Origin: Aricia agestis
Lineage: Eukaryota; Arthropoda; Insecta; Lepidoptera; Lycaenidae
Direction: 5' to 3'
DNA: 64,000 nt
Assembly: GCF_905147365.1 (NCBI RefSeq)
Contig: NC_056423.1
Coordinates: 11,140,501 to 11,204,500 of the forward strand
Both the position numbers and the translations under genes were made by a program. The stretch's first letter is position 1; the number at the start of each line of letters is the position of its first letter. Positions 19,313 to 29,655 of this stretch are shown piece after piece. The notes under the pieces are model-generated. The model made no database searches. It saw only the letters and a program-made list of their open reading frames with translations, and was not told the DNA's origin.

Positions 19313-22300
19313 ACACGGCCTCAGATTACAACAGAGTGCCAATGTCCTATACGTAATACGGAGAAAAATAAGGGAGGGGACAACAGTTAAGTGGCAGGAA
19401 AGATACCAATCCTCCTCAACCGGATCGGTCACAAAAGTTTTTTTCCCCACTGTTAAAAAGGCGTGGGAAATACTAAGGCACGTTACAATAACGCCTACAC
19501 ACGTGCAAGCCATGACCGGTCATGGAGGATTCGCAGCATACTTGTATCGTTTCCACCTTAAAGACAGCCCCTCCTGCATTTGTGACCCCGTAAAGGACGA
19601 GACAATATTCCACCTGCTCATTGATTGCCCAAGGTTTGGTAGTAACAGGTCTGACTTAGAAATACAACTGGAAATGGAGCTAAGTCAGGCAACCCTCCCT
19701 ACCATCATGGAGGAAAAAGCCACCAGAGAACCGTTGATGGTATTCATTAGCAAAGTTGTCTCCAGTGCAGCCACAGCAAATGGCTCAACGTTATACACAG
19801 GCCACAACAAATTAAACTATACACCAAGGCGAGTAATAACAAACACATCAACACAACACACACGAAATCAAACACAACGCACACGATCACAAACCCCAAC
19901 GTCCACACAGACACACTTCACATCAACCCACAGGCCAGGAGAAATACATGCGCCAACACAATCACAGGCACACACAGAAATACAACGGGCAGTTTCAACC
20001 GAAATTGTAACACAGCCGACCCTAGAGCAAACCCAACAATTACTAGCCCGCGGACAAAACGGGGAACCGAAAATTAAACTAAGGCCGATCCCTCTCTTTA
20101 TGTCTAATCCAACCGAAACATTGGGTATAACATACAGCCGTCTTAGCACTCCCAACCACGTCAACATCTCACCGGGACTAGCAGCAATCCTAAACGGAAG
20201 TACATCAAAGACGAACATGAAAGTGAGCAAATATTTAGCTCTCCCAACAACTACCTTCGCTGGCCAACCATGCAGAATACTGAAATCAGACACCAAAACG
20301 ATAATAGTATTCGAATGGGATGCGCAAACAGCCTTTGAACGGGCATGTTCGTCTTTGAAGGAGTTGGGAGCAATGGGGATAAGACACAGTATCACCCCAC
20401 GCATAATCAGCGTAGACGCCATGTCACTGGGACAAGACAAAGGCAGGGCTGCAAATTACTATGGAATAGTAAAAGCCTCAGAACATCATGAGATAATCGT
20501 CTACGAGAACAGAGGGGATGACCTAAGCTTCCTCAAAAAGAATCGTGATGATCAGCCAGCAACGTCCCAACCCAGCAATAAGGCGAACTCATCCTCCGCA
20601 AGTGAACGACTCCAAGCATCACGGGAGACCAAAAAAGAGGATGAGAAAGAGAGAAATAAAAATGAAATTAAGAAGTCTCTAAACTCAACGGCCAAATTAA
20701 AAGCGTTTGTGGGCTCCATCAAAAAAGTACTTCATCGTGAAAGAATGATCGAGGATAAAAACACCCTTTCTCGGATCAAGGCTTCGTCACAAACAAATCG
20801 GCAGGCTTTAGCAATGGAGGCTTTTTTGAGGGAACCATCTACACAAACACCGGCAAATAAAAACAAAAGATATAGGGCCGATCTCGGGCAAGTGCTCCCG
20901 CCAAAACTCAGACTGGCCCAGAGCCCCGAAGATCATATAATAAATGCCTTCCTCGAGTTCCAGGCGATAATAAGAGCAAATAAGACCATAAAGCTCTTGA
21001 CCTGCAATAAGATCATGCAGGCCTATCAGCGGAAAAATCAAAAGCTGTTAGAAGTGAGACTCGAGGATGCAAAAGCTGCCATATACGACAATGTCACCTC
21101 CACAATAATTGCCGGGGCGATGACAGGGCAGTATATGGCGGCGTTAAGTGCCGACTGCGGATTCGTGGTTCTGGACGAGGATGAGACAAAACGCACGGGA
21201 ACTCTCAAATTTATCACAAAATCTGAGGATCCAATAGTGGTAATAGCGGAATGTACCAGAATAATGCTGGAAGACAGGATACTAGAAATGGCAGAAGTCC
21301 TATCTGGGGACCCCGAATCCAGCATGGACTGGGATATATTCGCGAAACCTATCAACTACTCGTGGGTCAATGGGGTTCCTGGATGTGGGAAGACAACTTG
21401 GATCATTAATAACTTCAATGAGGAAACAGACGTTATAATAACAACGACAATCGAAGCAGCCGAGGATCTAAAGCAAAGGCTATCGCTACGAACTGGCAAC
21501 AAAGTTAAAGATAAAGTTCGTACCATGGCCTCTTTGCTGGTAAATGGGACAAAAGAAACCTACAAAAGGTTGATAGTTGACGAGGCCCTCATGAACCATT
21601 TCGGCTCAATCGTCATGGCGAATCAGTTAACAGGCGCCAACGATGTTATCCTCATTGGAGATATTAACCAACTCCCGTTTATAGAGCGTGAAAACCTCTT
21701 TAAACTTAATTACACTCGTCCAAACCTGGTAACCAGCATCACCCAGGAGTTGTCTTGCACACACAGGAGCCCTATGGATGTGGCATACGCCTTAAGCATG
21801 GTCTATAATAACATCTATTCATCGAAGGAAATAGTGCGGTCCCTAAAGCTAATGAAGTATTCAGGAGCGAGAATACCTAAAACCAATCTAAATACCCTGT
21901 ATCTTGTCCACACACAAGAGGAGAAAGCAGCCCTCACTAATACAGGCTATGGATCGGGAACGGACTATCGCGTCCTCACAATCCATGAAGCTCAGGGATT
22001 AACGAGTCCCTCGGTGATCATCATACAGACCAAGTCCCGAAAGCTGGCAATCCATGACAGCGTTCCTCATGCAGTTGTAGCCATATCCCGGCACACTAAC
22101 ACCTGTGTCTATTACACTGACACTGATGGGGACGCTGTGGCAAGCTTCATAAAAAGAGCCACGGAGGTGTCAACCGAACACATAAGAGATTATAATATAA
22201 AAATGGCTATAAAAGACAGGAACGATAAAGTCCTAAGCCACATGGCGGGTAGATTCGACACAGAACGATGTCTTTTTAACAACCTACAAACTCCACCCAG

Positions 22301-22665
22301 CTTGAGTGACCCCTCTCCACCAAGCCAATGTCACAACATCTAAAGGCAAAGGGTGGAGCAGCATAAAATCTAAGGAAATCGGAAAATGTCGGATCTACTG
22401 GCCGCCACACCGACTGGGACCTCACCGTTCAAAACATTAATATTATTATTATGCAATTTATAAAACAATAAATGTATATATTTATTTATTATATGTATAA
22501 CATATTATACTCTATTCTATTAAATATACATATACACATATATATAAAAAAAAAAAAAAAAGTGTCCATGGCGTGATGGACCACAATTAATTAAAATTCA
22601 TAATATTATTTCAATTATCCTTGGTGCGAAAAATCTAAATAATAAAATAACAAAAAAAGGATATG
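19313..22665 (+). mobile_element. 5'-truncated R1-clade LINE with helicase
   Basis: The insert starts about 19313 inside the inner transposase exon. After the ORF stop at 22343 it has a short 3' UTR, a TA-rich stretch and A runs (22546-22561 and 22656-22665). Host transposase sequence resumes at about 22665 (YGRTVYRRPQF). The APE, RT and most of the RNase-H-like region are lost by 5' truncation; only the extreme C-terminal R1 part plus the helicase extension remains. A short possible target duplication (aaaaaagg) was noted but is not convincing. Confidence 0.75.
19314..22343 (+). CDS. R1 LINE ORF2 C-terminus fused to SF1 helicase
   Basis: A frame of more than 1,000 codons without a stop, partial at its 5' end because the element is truncated (residue numbers count from 19203). 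Residues of about 60-150 match the R1 ORF2 tail (VKWQERYQSSSTG, MTGHGGFAAYLYRF, then the C-x-C...H...C finger CICDPVKDETIFHLLIDC). About 215-270 is Thr/Gln/Ser-rich low complexity, and 290-690 is not recognised. From about 720 a superfamily-1 viral-type helicase follows: Walker A GVPGCGKTTW, Walker B LIVDEALM, LIGDINQLPF, THRSPMDVAYA, LTIHEAQGLTSPSV and AISRHTNT. Insect R1 LINEs with tobamovirus-like SF1 helicase domains have been reported before, and this fits them. The domain may unwind RNA or counter silencing, which is unproven. All core motifs look intact. Confidence 0.85.
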   Translation, partial: HGLRLQQSANVLYVIRRKIREGTTVKWQERYQSSSTGSVTKVFFPTVKKAWEILRHVTITPTHVQAMTGHGGFAAYLYRFHLKDSPSCICDPVKDETIFHLLIDCPRFGSNRSDLEIQLEMELSQATLPTIMEEKATREPLMVFISKVVSSAATANGSTLYTGHNKLNYTPRRVITNTSTQHTRNQTQRTRSQTPTSTQTHFTSTHRPGEIHAPTQSQAHTEIQRAVSTEIVTQPTLEQTQQLLARGQNGEPKIKLRPIPLFMSNPTETLGITYSRLSTPNHVNISPGLAAILNGSTSKTNMKVSKYLALPTTTFAGQPCRILKSDTKTIIVFEWDAQTAFERACSSLKELGAMGIRHSITPRIISVDAMSLGQDKGRAANYYGIVKASEHHEIIVYENRGDDLSFLKKNRDDQPATSQPSNKANSSSASERLQASRETKKEDEKERNKNEIKKSLNSTAKLKAFVGSIKKVLHRERMIEDKNTLSRIKASSQTNRQALAMEAFLREPSTQTPANKNKRYRADLGQVLPPKLRLAQSPEDHIINAFLEFQAIIRANKTIKLLTCNKIMQAYQRKNQKLLEVRLEDAKAAIYDNVTSTIIAGAMTGQYMAALSADCGFVVLDEDETKRTGTLKFITKSEDPIVVIAECTRIMLEDRILEMAEVLSGDPESSMDWDIFAKPINYSWVNGVPGCGKTTWIINNFNEETDVIITTTIEAAEDLKQRLSLRTGNKVKDKVRTMASLLVNGTKETYKRLIVDEALMNHFGSIVMANQLTGANDVILIGDINQLPFIERENLFKLNYTRPNLVTSITQELSCTHRSPMDVAYALSMVYNNIYSSKEIVRSLKLMKYSGARIPKTNLNTLYLVHTQEEKAALTNTGYGSGTDYRVLTIHEAQGLTSPSVIIIQTKSRKLAIHDSVPHAVVAISRHTNTCVYYTDTDGDAVASFIKRATEVSTEHIRDYNIKMAIKDRNDKVLSHMAGRFDTERCLFNNLQTPPSLSDPSPPSQCHNI

Positions 22666-23926
22666 GACGAACAGTCTATAGACGGCCCCAATTTAAAAAA
22701 AAAAGTTCAGAACTAAGTATAGCTAAACTAAGAAAAATGTACAATGATACAGTAGAGATTTCATTCAGAGCTAAAAAATCTTTTTTCAGATCAGTGTTTA
22801 TAAAAAACTTTAACATTGGGTTTCAGTCTCCATCGTCAGATGCATGTACTTATTGTACATTGCTAAAAAATAAAATAAAAAAAGCTACAGGTACGGAATA
22901 AGTAAATTTAATGACTGAAAAAAGAATCCATAGCAAAAGGGCAAGAGCATTTTATGACTTAATAAAGAAGAACAAGAAGGTTCTTTAACATTCTGTTTTG
23001 ATCTGCAACAGGTGCAGCCGCTCCCCCGCACTCCGATTCAAGAAGCATTTTATAGTAGACAGATTAGCTTTTATGTATTTTGCATTGTAGCAAAAAATAC
23101 ATTAAATCCTATTTTCTATAATTGGACTGAAGTACAAGCAAATAGGGGCGCAATAGAAATTGGTTCTGCCTTACTTGATTTTTTAAAAACTCATGATTTT
23201 GACGGTATTCATACTATCAGGTTGTTTTGTGATGGCTGTGGGGGCCAAAACAAAAATTCCCATATTGTGCATTTACTATTGTTTTGGCTCCAAAAGCTGT
23301 CACCAGAAAATGTAGAAAAAATACAATTATTTTTCCCAGTCAGAGGACATAGCTTCTTACCCGCTGACAGGGTTTTTGGACGTGTGGAAAAGGAACTCAA
23401 GTGTCATCCAATTACAACAACCTCAGAAGAATACATACAATATTACTCTCAGTTTGGAACAGTAAAAAAATTAGGAATTGATTGGAAGTTATATAATATT
23501 AAAGAGTTGGAAAAAGTTTACAAAAAAGTTACAGGTATACAGAATTTAAAAAGAATAACTTTTATTAAAACTATTAATAAAAGAAACCAACGTCAATGTC
23601 ACATTAAAACTTTTGAAAATTACATGTTTATATCGGATGTCGAAAATAATACAAAATTAACCCTTTTTAAACGACAAACAAGTCGGGTTAATCTTGATTT
23701 AACCGAATTGGTAATAGAAAAACACCTGACTTTAAAAAAGAAAAATGATGTAAGAAACCTGCTTGTGAAACAATTTGGTGAAAATTGGGCAGAAAACCAG
23801 GAGCTCTCCTGGTATGTCAATATTATAAATTGTTGCAATAATTATTCTGATAGTGATGAAGAAGATGCTTGTGACAATGATGAACAATGTGATTGCCTTG
23901 AACATGAAACGGCTGTTAGAATTTAA
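22666..23926 (+). pseudogene. Inner-element transposase, catalytic part
   Basis: Coding resumes in frame at about 22665 with RPQFKKKSSELSIAKL, KNFNIGFQSPSSDACTYCTLL, then a TAA near 22900 and a one-base shift near 22965. From about 22985 (FCFDLQQVQPLPRTPIQ) to the stop at 23926 it is clean. Core motifs are FDLQQ, RLFCDGCGGQNKNS (Asp of an RNase-H-like fold) and FPVRGHSFLPADRVFGRVEKE. The C-terminus is acidic (DSDEEDACDNDEQCD). These Asp/Glu positions parallel those of the outer element (HCDFSQNY, FTDGPTTQYRNK, FFEASHGKGAADG), so the two transposases may be distant relatives. The gene is inactivated by the stop, the shift and the LINE insertion. Confidence 0.6.
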
Positions 23927-24360
23927 GTAAGTATAAAATAAAAAACATTTTTTTAATATTGCATGAGTTTTATTTATTTTATTTCAAGATGAAAATGAGG
24001 TTAGTGAAATAAAATATTACTTAGTAAAGAACGATTTTAAATTAATGTGAACAAAATAAGATTAATCCATAATGGTTTGAATCAAAACTAGATTATTCCT
24101 ATAGAACACATAACAAAACTTGATTATTCCAATCAGCCTCGTCAAAACTTGATTATTCCATTTTAAGATTCTGGATTTATTCAATATTATAATAATGCTA
24201 AAATTTTGAAACTCATACGAAATAATCACTATTCTTGTTGTATATTATAATTCACCAACATTTTATGTTAAACATGTAACTCTGTTCTTAAAATTATATT
24301 TCTTTAAATTATACAAAGATCCAAAAAGTGGAATAGTCAAGTTTTGAAAAGAACCTCCTC

Positions 24361-26007
24361 ATCTATTACAGAAACGAAGAAGATGAAAAAGTGCAGGAAA
24401 AGTCATTCTGTTCAGTTTCACCAATTAATGATCATGGCCCGGTAGCAGTCTGGGCGCACCTAATCCCTGTCTTGAAATTCATACGTTTAAACTTTCCAAA
24501 AGTGCAAGTTTTACATATATTTACCGACGGACCTACAACACAATATAGAAATAAAACCAATTTCTATATAATGCACAAAAAGACTAAAGAATTGGGCTTT
24601 GACTTTGCGACATGGTCATTTTTTGAAGCGTCGCATGGGAAGGGCGCAGCAGATGGCGTGGGAGGCGCTGTAAAAAGAACCTTAGACAAAAAGGTCACAT
24701 ACGGCCATGACATTACAGACGCAGAAACCGCTTACAACACTTTGATACATGCCAAGTCCAAAATAGATTTTTTTTACATAACAAACGAAGATATTCAAAA
24801 AGTACAAAATGGCTTTGATTTGACTGGTTTAATACCAGTGCCCCAAACAATGACGATTCATCAAATCTTGTCTACAGACAAATAAAATTTCATTAAATAC
24901 AGGAAATTAAGCTGTTTTTGCCAAGATAATATCGCTTGTAGCTGCTATGAGATCCAGGAGCATGATTTAAAGATGAAAAAAATATTGAGAAGAGAAAAGA
25001 AGAAGGAAACAAAGTACTCCACAGAAACATCCAGCTCAAGTGAAGAAGAAGAAGAAGATACTATAATATATATGGACACAGATGACGAACCCTATGATGT
25101 TGACTCAGATTTGGAAGAAGCAGATATCAAATCAATTACAGATGTTGACACTGAATCAGACAGAGAACCACAAGACATTAAAAGGGAAAAAAATAGGCTA
25201 ACACAACATAAAGGAACAAACCTCAGAAAAATCTCTGTATCAGATGAAGAAAAAATTGTAAATTATATTGATATCAATACAAACGATGACATTCCTGCGG
25301 CACAAAATAAAATACAACCTGAACTACTTGCAGCAGAAGATACAATGAGTTTAGACGAAGACCAGGAATCAAAAGTTGAAACTGTCACGGTTGCACAAAT
25401 TCACACGGAAAAACCACCAATAAGGAGAAGTCCTCACCTTAAAACGACAAAAACTTCAATGTTAGATGAAGAACAAAACAAAGTATACAACAGCAGCAGC
25501 AGAAATAACAGAGATACAAATATTGATTTAGATGTTATTGAACCCTTGGCTTCAATTGATAATATTGATATCAACAGATTACCTATAGTAAGTGACAGTT
25601 TCATTATTGATGACACAGACGTTGCATCTGACTTTAGTTTTTCTTTAATTGACGTTTCAAAAACTTCTCAACATGAAGCTAATATCCAGTCACGTAAAAG
25701 AGCTTGTGATGAGAACAAAACAGACAACATATGTGCTAAGAAGCGTTTGAAAACAAAAACACGTAATTGTATGAAGAGAAAAAAGACTACTACTAAAAAT
25801 GACAGGGAAAAGAAAAGTGAAAAACCAGTTTTGAAGTGTGTGGGTTGCGAGGAGGATCTTATTAGCGATGCTGAAGACGATGACGAGAAAAATATTGGCT
25901 GCGATAAGTGTCCAAGATGGTTCCATATGAGATGTACAACCAAAAAGGGAATGTCATACGTAGATGTAGCATCCCAAGAATTTATTTGTCATGTTTGTTT
26001 TGTTTAA
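24361..26007 (+). pseudogene. Outer transposase, 3' part with PHD finger
   Basis: Direct continuation of the outer gene after the inner insertion: YYRNEEDEK, NDHGPVAVWAHLIPVLKF, LHIFTDGPTTQYRNK and FFEASHGKGAADGVGGAVKR. An in-frame TAA at 24883-24885 interrupts it, after which the same frame runs on through a Cys-rich patch (LSCFCQDNIACSCYEIQ), a long Asp/Glu/Ser-rich acidic segment, a basic segment (KKRLKTKTRNCMKRKKTTTK) and a C-terminal C4HC3 PHD finger (CVGCEEDL...IGCDKCPRWFHMRC...FICHVC). PHD fingers usually read histone tails, so a chromatin-targeting role is inferred. An AATAAA signal lies at about 26097. If the stop is read through or recent, the C-terminal half is otherwise intact. 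Confidence 0.65.
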
Positions 26008-26682
26008 CGACGACGGTTACGATTAGGTACGTTAATAGTCGTTAACAATTATTACTGTGAAATTTTTTAAACTAATTTTGACTGTATTTTATCTTTCAAT
26101 AAAGTTACGGGGATTTTAGCTGTTGTTTCATTGCAATGAATTTTATTTTTAGGTATCTACCTACTTAGAGAAAAAACTACTGCTTGAGGCAACATTTAAA
26201 ACCTAACTACGACATAAAACACCCGCACAGGTAATGTAAAACTTGATATTTTATTTTAATAAAACACGACATCATAATCTTGTTTACATCTTTTCAGCGG
26301 GTGTTGCATGTTGTAGTTAGATTTTAGTTTTTAACTTTAATTTTATTTATTTAAAAATACTACCTAAATATTTCTTTCTGACATGCAAGTTTATATTCGA
26401 GTATAGACTTTGCCTTACTATTTCTGCTGTGTAACAAATTTTCTTTTGTATCACATAAACTCGAATATTCTGCTGTGTTTCTTTTGTGTCACATACATTT
26501 TTTATGAAATCCACCCGGGTCTCTGCATTACAGTTGAATTCTACAATGATAGACTCCCAAGCTTCCTGTTTTTGTACCACGCTCTCCGAGTTGGTACATT
26601 TGTTTTCTATTATGTGTTTGTATCTAAAAATACGAGAACAGATGGTTAAACAAGTAAAGTAAACATGATACTAAATACATAC
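26008..26682. other. 3' flank of the outer DNA transposon
   Basis: No gene is seen. It contains a poly(A) signal near 26097, and at about 26424-26490 two CTGCTGTGTaac/ttC motifs matching those at about 15160-15550. The right terminus of the outer element may lie near 26515 (tgaaatccacccggg, resembling the inverse of 14716-14735), but no target duplication was found. Confidence 0.4.
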
Positions 26683-27041
26683 ATCTATACGTGGGAGAGC
26701 CATGCTTCGGCACGAATGGGCCGGCTCGACCGGATAAATACCACGTTCTCACAGAAAACCGGCGTGAAACAGCGCTTGCGCTGTGTTTCGCCGAGTGAGT
26801 GAGTTCACCGGAGGCCCAGTCCCCTAACCCCTACCCTATTCCCTTCCCTACCCTCAACTATTCCCTTCCCTTCCCTTCCCTTCCCTACCCTCCCCTATTA
26901 CCCTATTCCCTTTTAAAAGGCCGGCAACGCACTTGCAGCTCTTCTGATGTTGCGAGTGTCCATGGGCGACGGAAGTTGCTTTCCATCAGGTGACCCGTTT
27001 GCTCGTTTGCCCCCTTATTTCATAAAAAAAAAAAATACATA
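26683..27041 (+). mobile_element. Lepidopteran SINE
   Basis: I recognise this from memory as a very common lepidopteran SINE: 'gggagagccatgcttcggca' head, 'cgctgtgtttcgccgagtga', a pyrimidine-rich (CTTCC)n middle (26840-26915), 'ggccggcaacgcacttgcag', 'tttccatcaggtgacccg', and a poly(A) end (27024-27035). Flanking aatacata on both sides (about 26674-26682 and 27034-27041) looks like the target duplication. Confidence 0.8.
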
Positions 27042-27369
27042 ATTATAATTATTGTGGAACGTCGTTAGTATAAACTATTCGGTGATCAGTAGGCACTTAC
27101 TTGGAAATTATTTACATAAGCTGGCACTTTTCTCTCTCGGTAAAATTTTTGCCTCGAGAACTCATTTTGAAAATAATTTTAAACCAACTTATTTTGAACT
27201 TCGCGGATTAGCAGAACGATCTAAATACGTCATTTTGGACAGTTGACAGCTATCAGTTGGACAGATTGTTTTTTTTTTCTTATCACTTTTACAGTTTACA
27301 ACCGAATTTTCACGGCTTAATTTGACGTTACACGTTGTGTGGCCATGTTAAAAATTAAAAATAAAAATT

Positions 27370-28525
27370 TACTTATTGTCTATGGACCACTTCACAATCC
27401 TGTCAATATCCTGCTGCAATTTTATGTGATCAGCGTCCTCTATTATTTTCATTATGATTTTAAGGTCATCAGCAAACAGTAAGGCTATCGTTTTTTTTAC
27501 AACTTCAGGTAGGTCATTCAAAGTCAAAATGAACAGAAGAGGACCTAAATTGCTGCCCTGACTCACTCCAGATCTCGTGAAATACGATTCAGAAAAGCAT
27601 CCGCCACAATCCACTTACTGGCATCTATCCCGCAGATAGTTAGCAAAGAAAGCCAGGGTATGCGGGGCACAACCTGCTTCAGCCAATTTTGACAAGAGAA
27701 TGTCATTGTCGACTGTGTCGAATGCCTTCCTAAAATCAAAGTATGCCACATCTACCTGTTCACCAGCGTCTACAGCAGGTACAAGATGCGTCATTAAGTC
27801 CAGTAAGTTTCCTGTCGTTCCTCGCGCAGGACGAAAACCATGCTGAGCGTCATTCAACTGGCTACAAACCTGAGTATACAGGTCACGATGAATGGCCGAC
27901 TCAAAAACCTTAGCTGGAGTACAGAGGATCTCCACTGGCCTTTAATCGCTGGGTTCCGAGCCACCCCCGCCTTTCGGTACCGGCACAACACGCGATAGCT
28001 TCCAGCGCTCGGGAAACTGCGCGGTTTCTATACACGTATTAAACAAGTGTGTCAAAGGCTCAACTAATACTCTACTGCAGTCCTTGAAAATATATGCTGG
28101 TATACAATCTGGACCCGCCGAACGCTTGGGCGGCAGGCGGTCGAACGCGCGGCGCACGTCGCCAGGGCGTAGCCGCGTGATTTGCACGTGCGCGCCCGGC
28201 GCCAACGACGCCGCTGCGCTCGCCGCCCCCACGCTCAGCTCCGGCGGCTCCGGATTGTATTATTGATCTCGATGTGTACCATGATAAATATTTTGATTTT
28301 AAGAAAAAATTAAGAGACTCATTTGTTTAAGTTTATATTATTTTATTTAAATTTAAAATTTTGATGAATCATAATTACATGATATTATTGTTATTAATGC
28401 TATGTACACCGTAGTTGTCGTATGCATTAGACATAATACAAACTGTTATTTTAGTTTTAAGTAAAAAATGTATGCGATGTGGTTGTACTTTATCAATAAT
28501 AAATAAATAAATAAAAATAAATCCA
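27370..28525. mobile_element. LINE insertion with apparent 5' inversion
   Basis: 27370-28260 is the RT part of a LINE on the minus strand. Immediately after it, 28264-28525 is noncoding and ends on the plus strand in an (AATA)n tail (28494-28524) like a LINE 3' end. Opposite orientation of the 5' and 3' parts within one insertion is the signature of twin-primed retrotransposition. It lies inside the MADF-like gene. A/T-rich flanks make the target duplication ambiguous. Confidence 0.5.
27372..28260 (-). pseudogene. Jockey/CR1-type LINE reverse transcriptase fragment
   Basis: In one reading frame on the minus strand: PPKRSAGPDCIPAYIFKD, FPERWKLSRVVPVPKGG, RPVEILCTPAKVFE, DAQHGFRPARGTTGNLLD, VDVAYFDFRKAFDTVDNDI (RT motif A), GVSQGSNLGPLLFILTLND (motif B), LLFADDLKI (F-A-D-D motif C). 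Two in-frame TAA codons fall where the family has Tyr: one before RPVEIL (about 27942) and one after DRC-Q (about 27615). The endonuclease and C-terminal thumb regions are missing. Confidence 0.8.
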
Positions 28526-29620
28526 ACACATGTGCATCATAAAGATAAAAAACGTTTGCACGATGCCTGGGTTCGCATTAGTGAACAAACTGGTTATGCT
28601 ATTCCTGAGTTAAAAAAGAAAAGATATTCGCTGATGGCTACGTTTCGCGGGCATATTAGGAAGATAAAAAAATCTCAACAGTCTTGATCAGGCTTAGACC
28701 AAATCTATAAACCGATCTGGTTCGCTTTTGAGCTTATGAACTCATTTTTAGGAAGTGTGTGTACGAATGCAGAAATTCCTGAAATACGGAGGATCAAGTA
28801 AGTTTCTTTTAATTCACTTCATAATAGTAAGTTCTTATTTTAACACAAACTGTTGCCCGCGACTTCGTCCGCGTCAACAATACGACGTAACATACAGACA
28901 TGGACAATTTTTCTCATTCCTCCTTTTTGAAAGTCGGTTAAAAGTAGCCTAAGTTACTCCTTATAAATTATAATATATTCATATGCATTATGCATGTAAA
29001 CAACGGTTAGAATCAAACACTCTAATTTTATTTATTTGTATAGATCTGATAAATGAAACAAACTAGGTACTTTGAAGTCCAGTTGAGTTGGCAAGGAAAA
29101 ACCTGATGTATAACATATTTTTGTTTCGGCCCTAAACCATTGGGGTACCCTAAACTTTAGGGTACCCCAATGGTATAAGGATTATCCCTAAGACTCCACT
29201 TCCCTTACGTCTGTCTAATTAAGGTCCAAATAAAGCTGACTGGTTAATGAGAAATACGAAGTAGGATCCTATTGATAATTCAGGACCGCAGGAATAAAAT
29301 AAGTATGTTTAAAGTTATTTTATGTGCTAGAAAAATGTTACTTAATTCATTATTTCATTTTATTCTAGGCTGAGGATACTCAACTGTCTGCAGATACAGA
29401 AATACAGAATGACGAAAACCTGGATACCACAAATCTCTTATCACCATCATCAAAACAAAGTAATCGACGTCGCAAAAACCCTCCAGAATTGCTAGCAGCA
29501 GAAAAACGGATGGCGGCTGATTTTAATACATTAAACAATGTTCTGAATAAAAATCAGTCAACAGAAGATGACTGTGATCTTTTCGGTAAACTGTTTTTTT
29601 CAGTAAAAAGCTTTTTTGCC

Positions 29621-29655
29621 GGCAATTTCCTGAGCCTTTTGCTCAGGAAATTGCC
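29621..29655. repeat. Perfect 15-bp hairpin inside the BESS-like motif
   Basis: GGCAATTTCCTGAGC (29621-29635) and its exact reverse complement (29641-29655) flank a 5-base loop CTTTT. The right arm encodes part of the expected LRKLPEK helix. The left arm inserts extra residues, so the palindrome looks secondarily generated. Confidence 0.8.

Larger units (their letters stand above)
18034..24364 (+). mobile_element. Inner DNA transposon, 4-bp TSD, 35-bp TIR
   Basis: The element spans 18038-24360. TIRs of 35 bp starting GAGGAGGTTCTTTTCAAAAC are matched with one difference, and the flanks are ATCT/ATCT (18034-18037, 24361-24364). Removing it rejoins the outer reading frame exactly (...HTGVI/YYRNEE...). 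Both subterminal regions carry many copies of a CAAAAC-TGATTATTCC-like motif (left about 18052, 18146, 18257, 18310; right about 24085, 24112, 24147). The length is 6.3 kb, of which about 3.35 kb is an R1 LINE inserted in its gene. A 4-bp TSD and GAG-starting TIR fit Sola-type transposons, but this was not verified. Confidence 0.8.

Noticed and set aside
19203..19313. ATG/Met at 19203 as the start of the helicase protein
   Set aside because: 19203-19312 is inner-transposon coding sequence read out of frame; the LINE-derived frame is 5'-truncated and has no native start.
26840..26915. (CTTCC)n tract as a candidate repeat array or telomere-like sequence
   Set aside because: It is the usual pyrimidine-rich middle of the lepidopteran SINE; insect telomere repeats are TTAGG.
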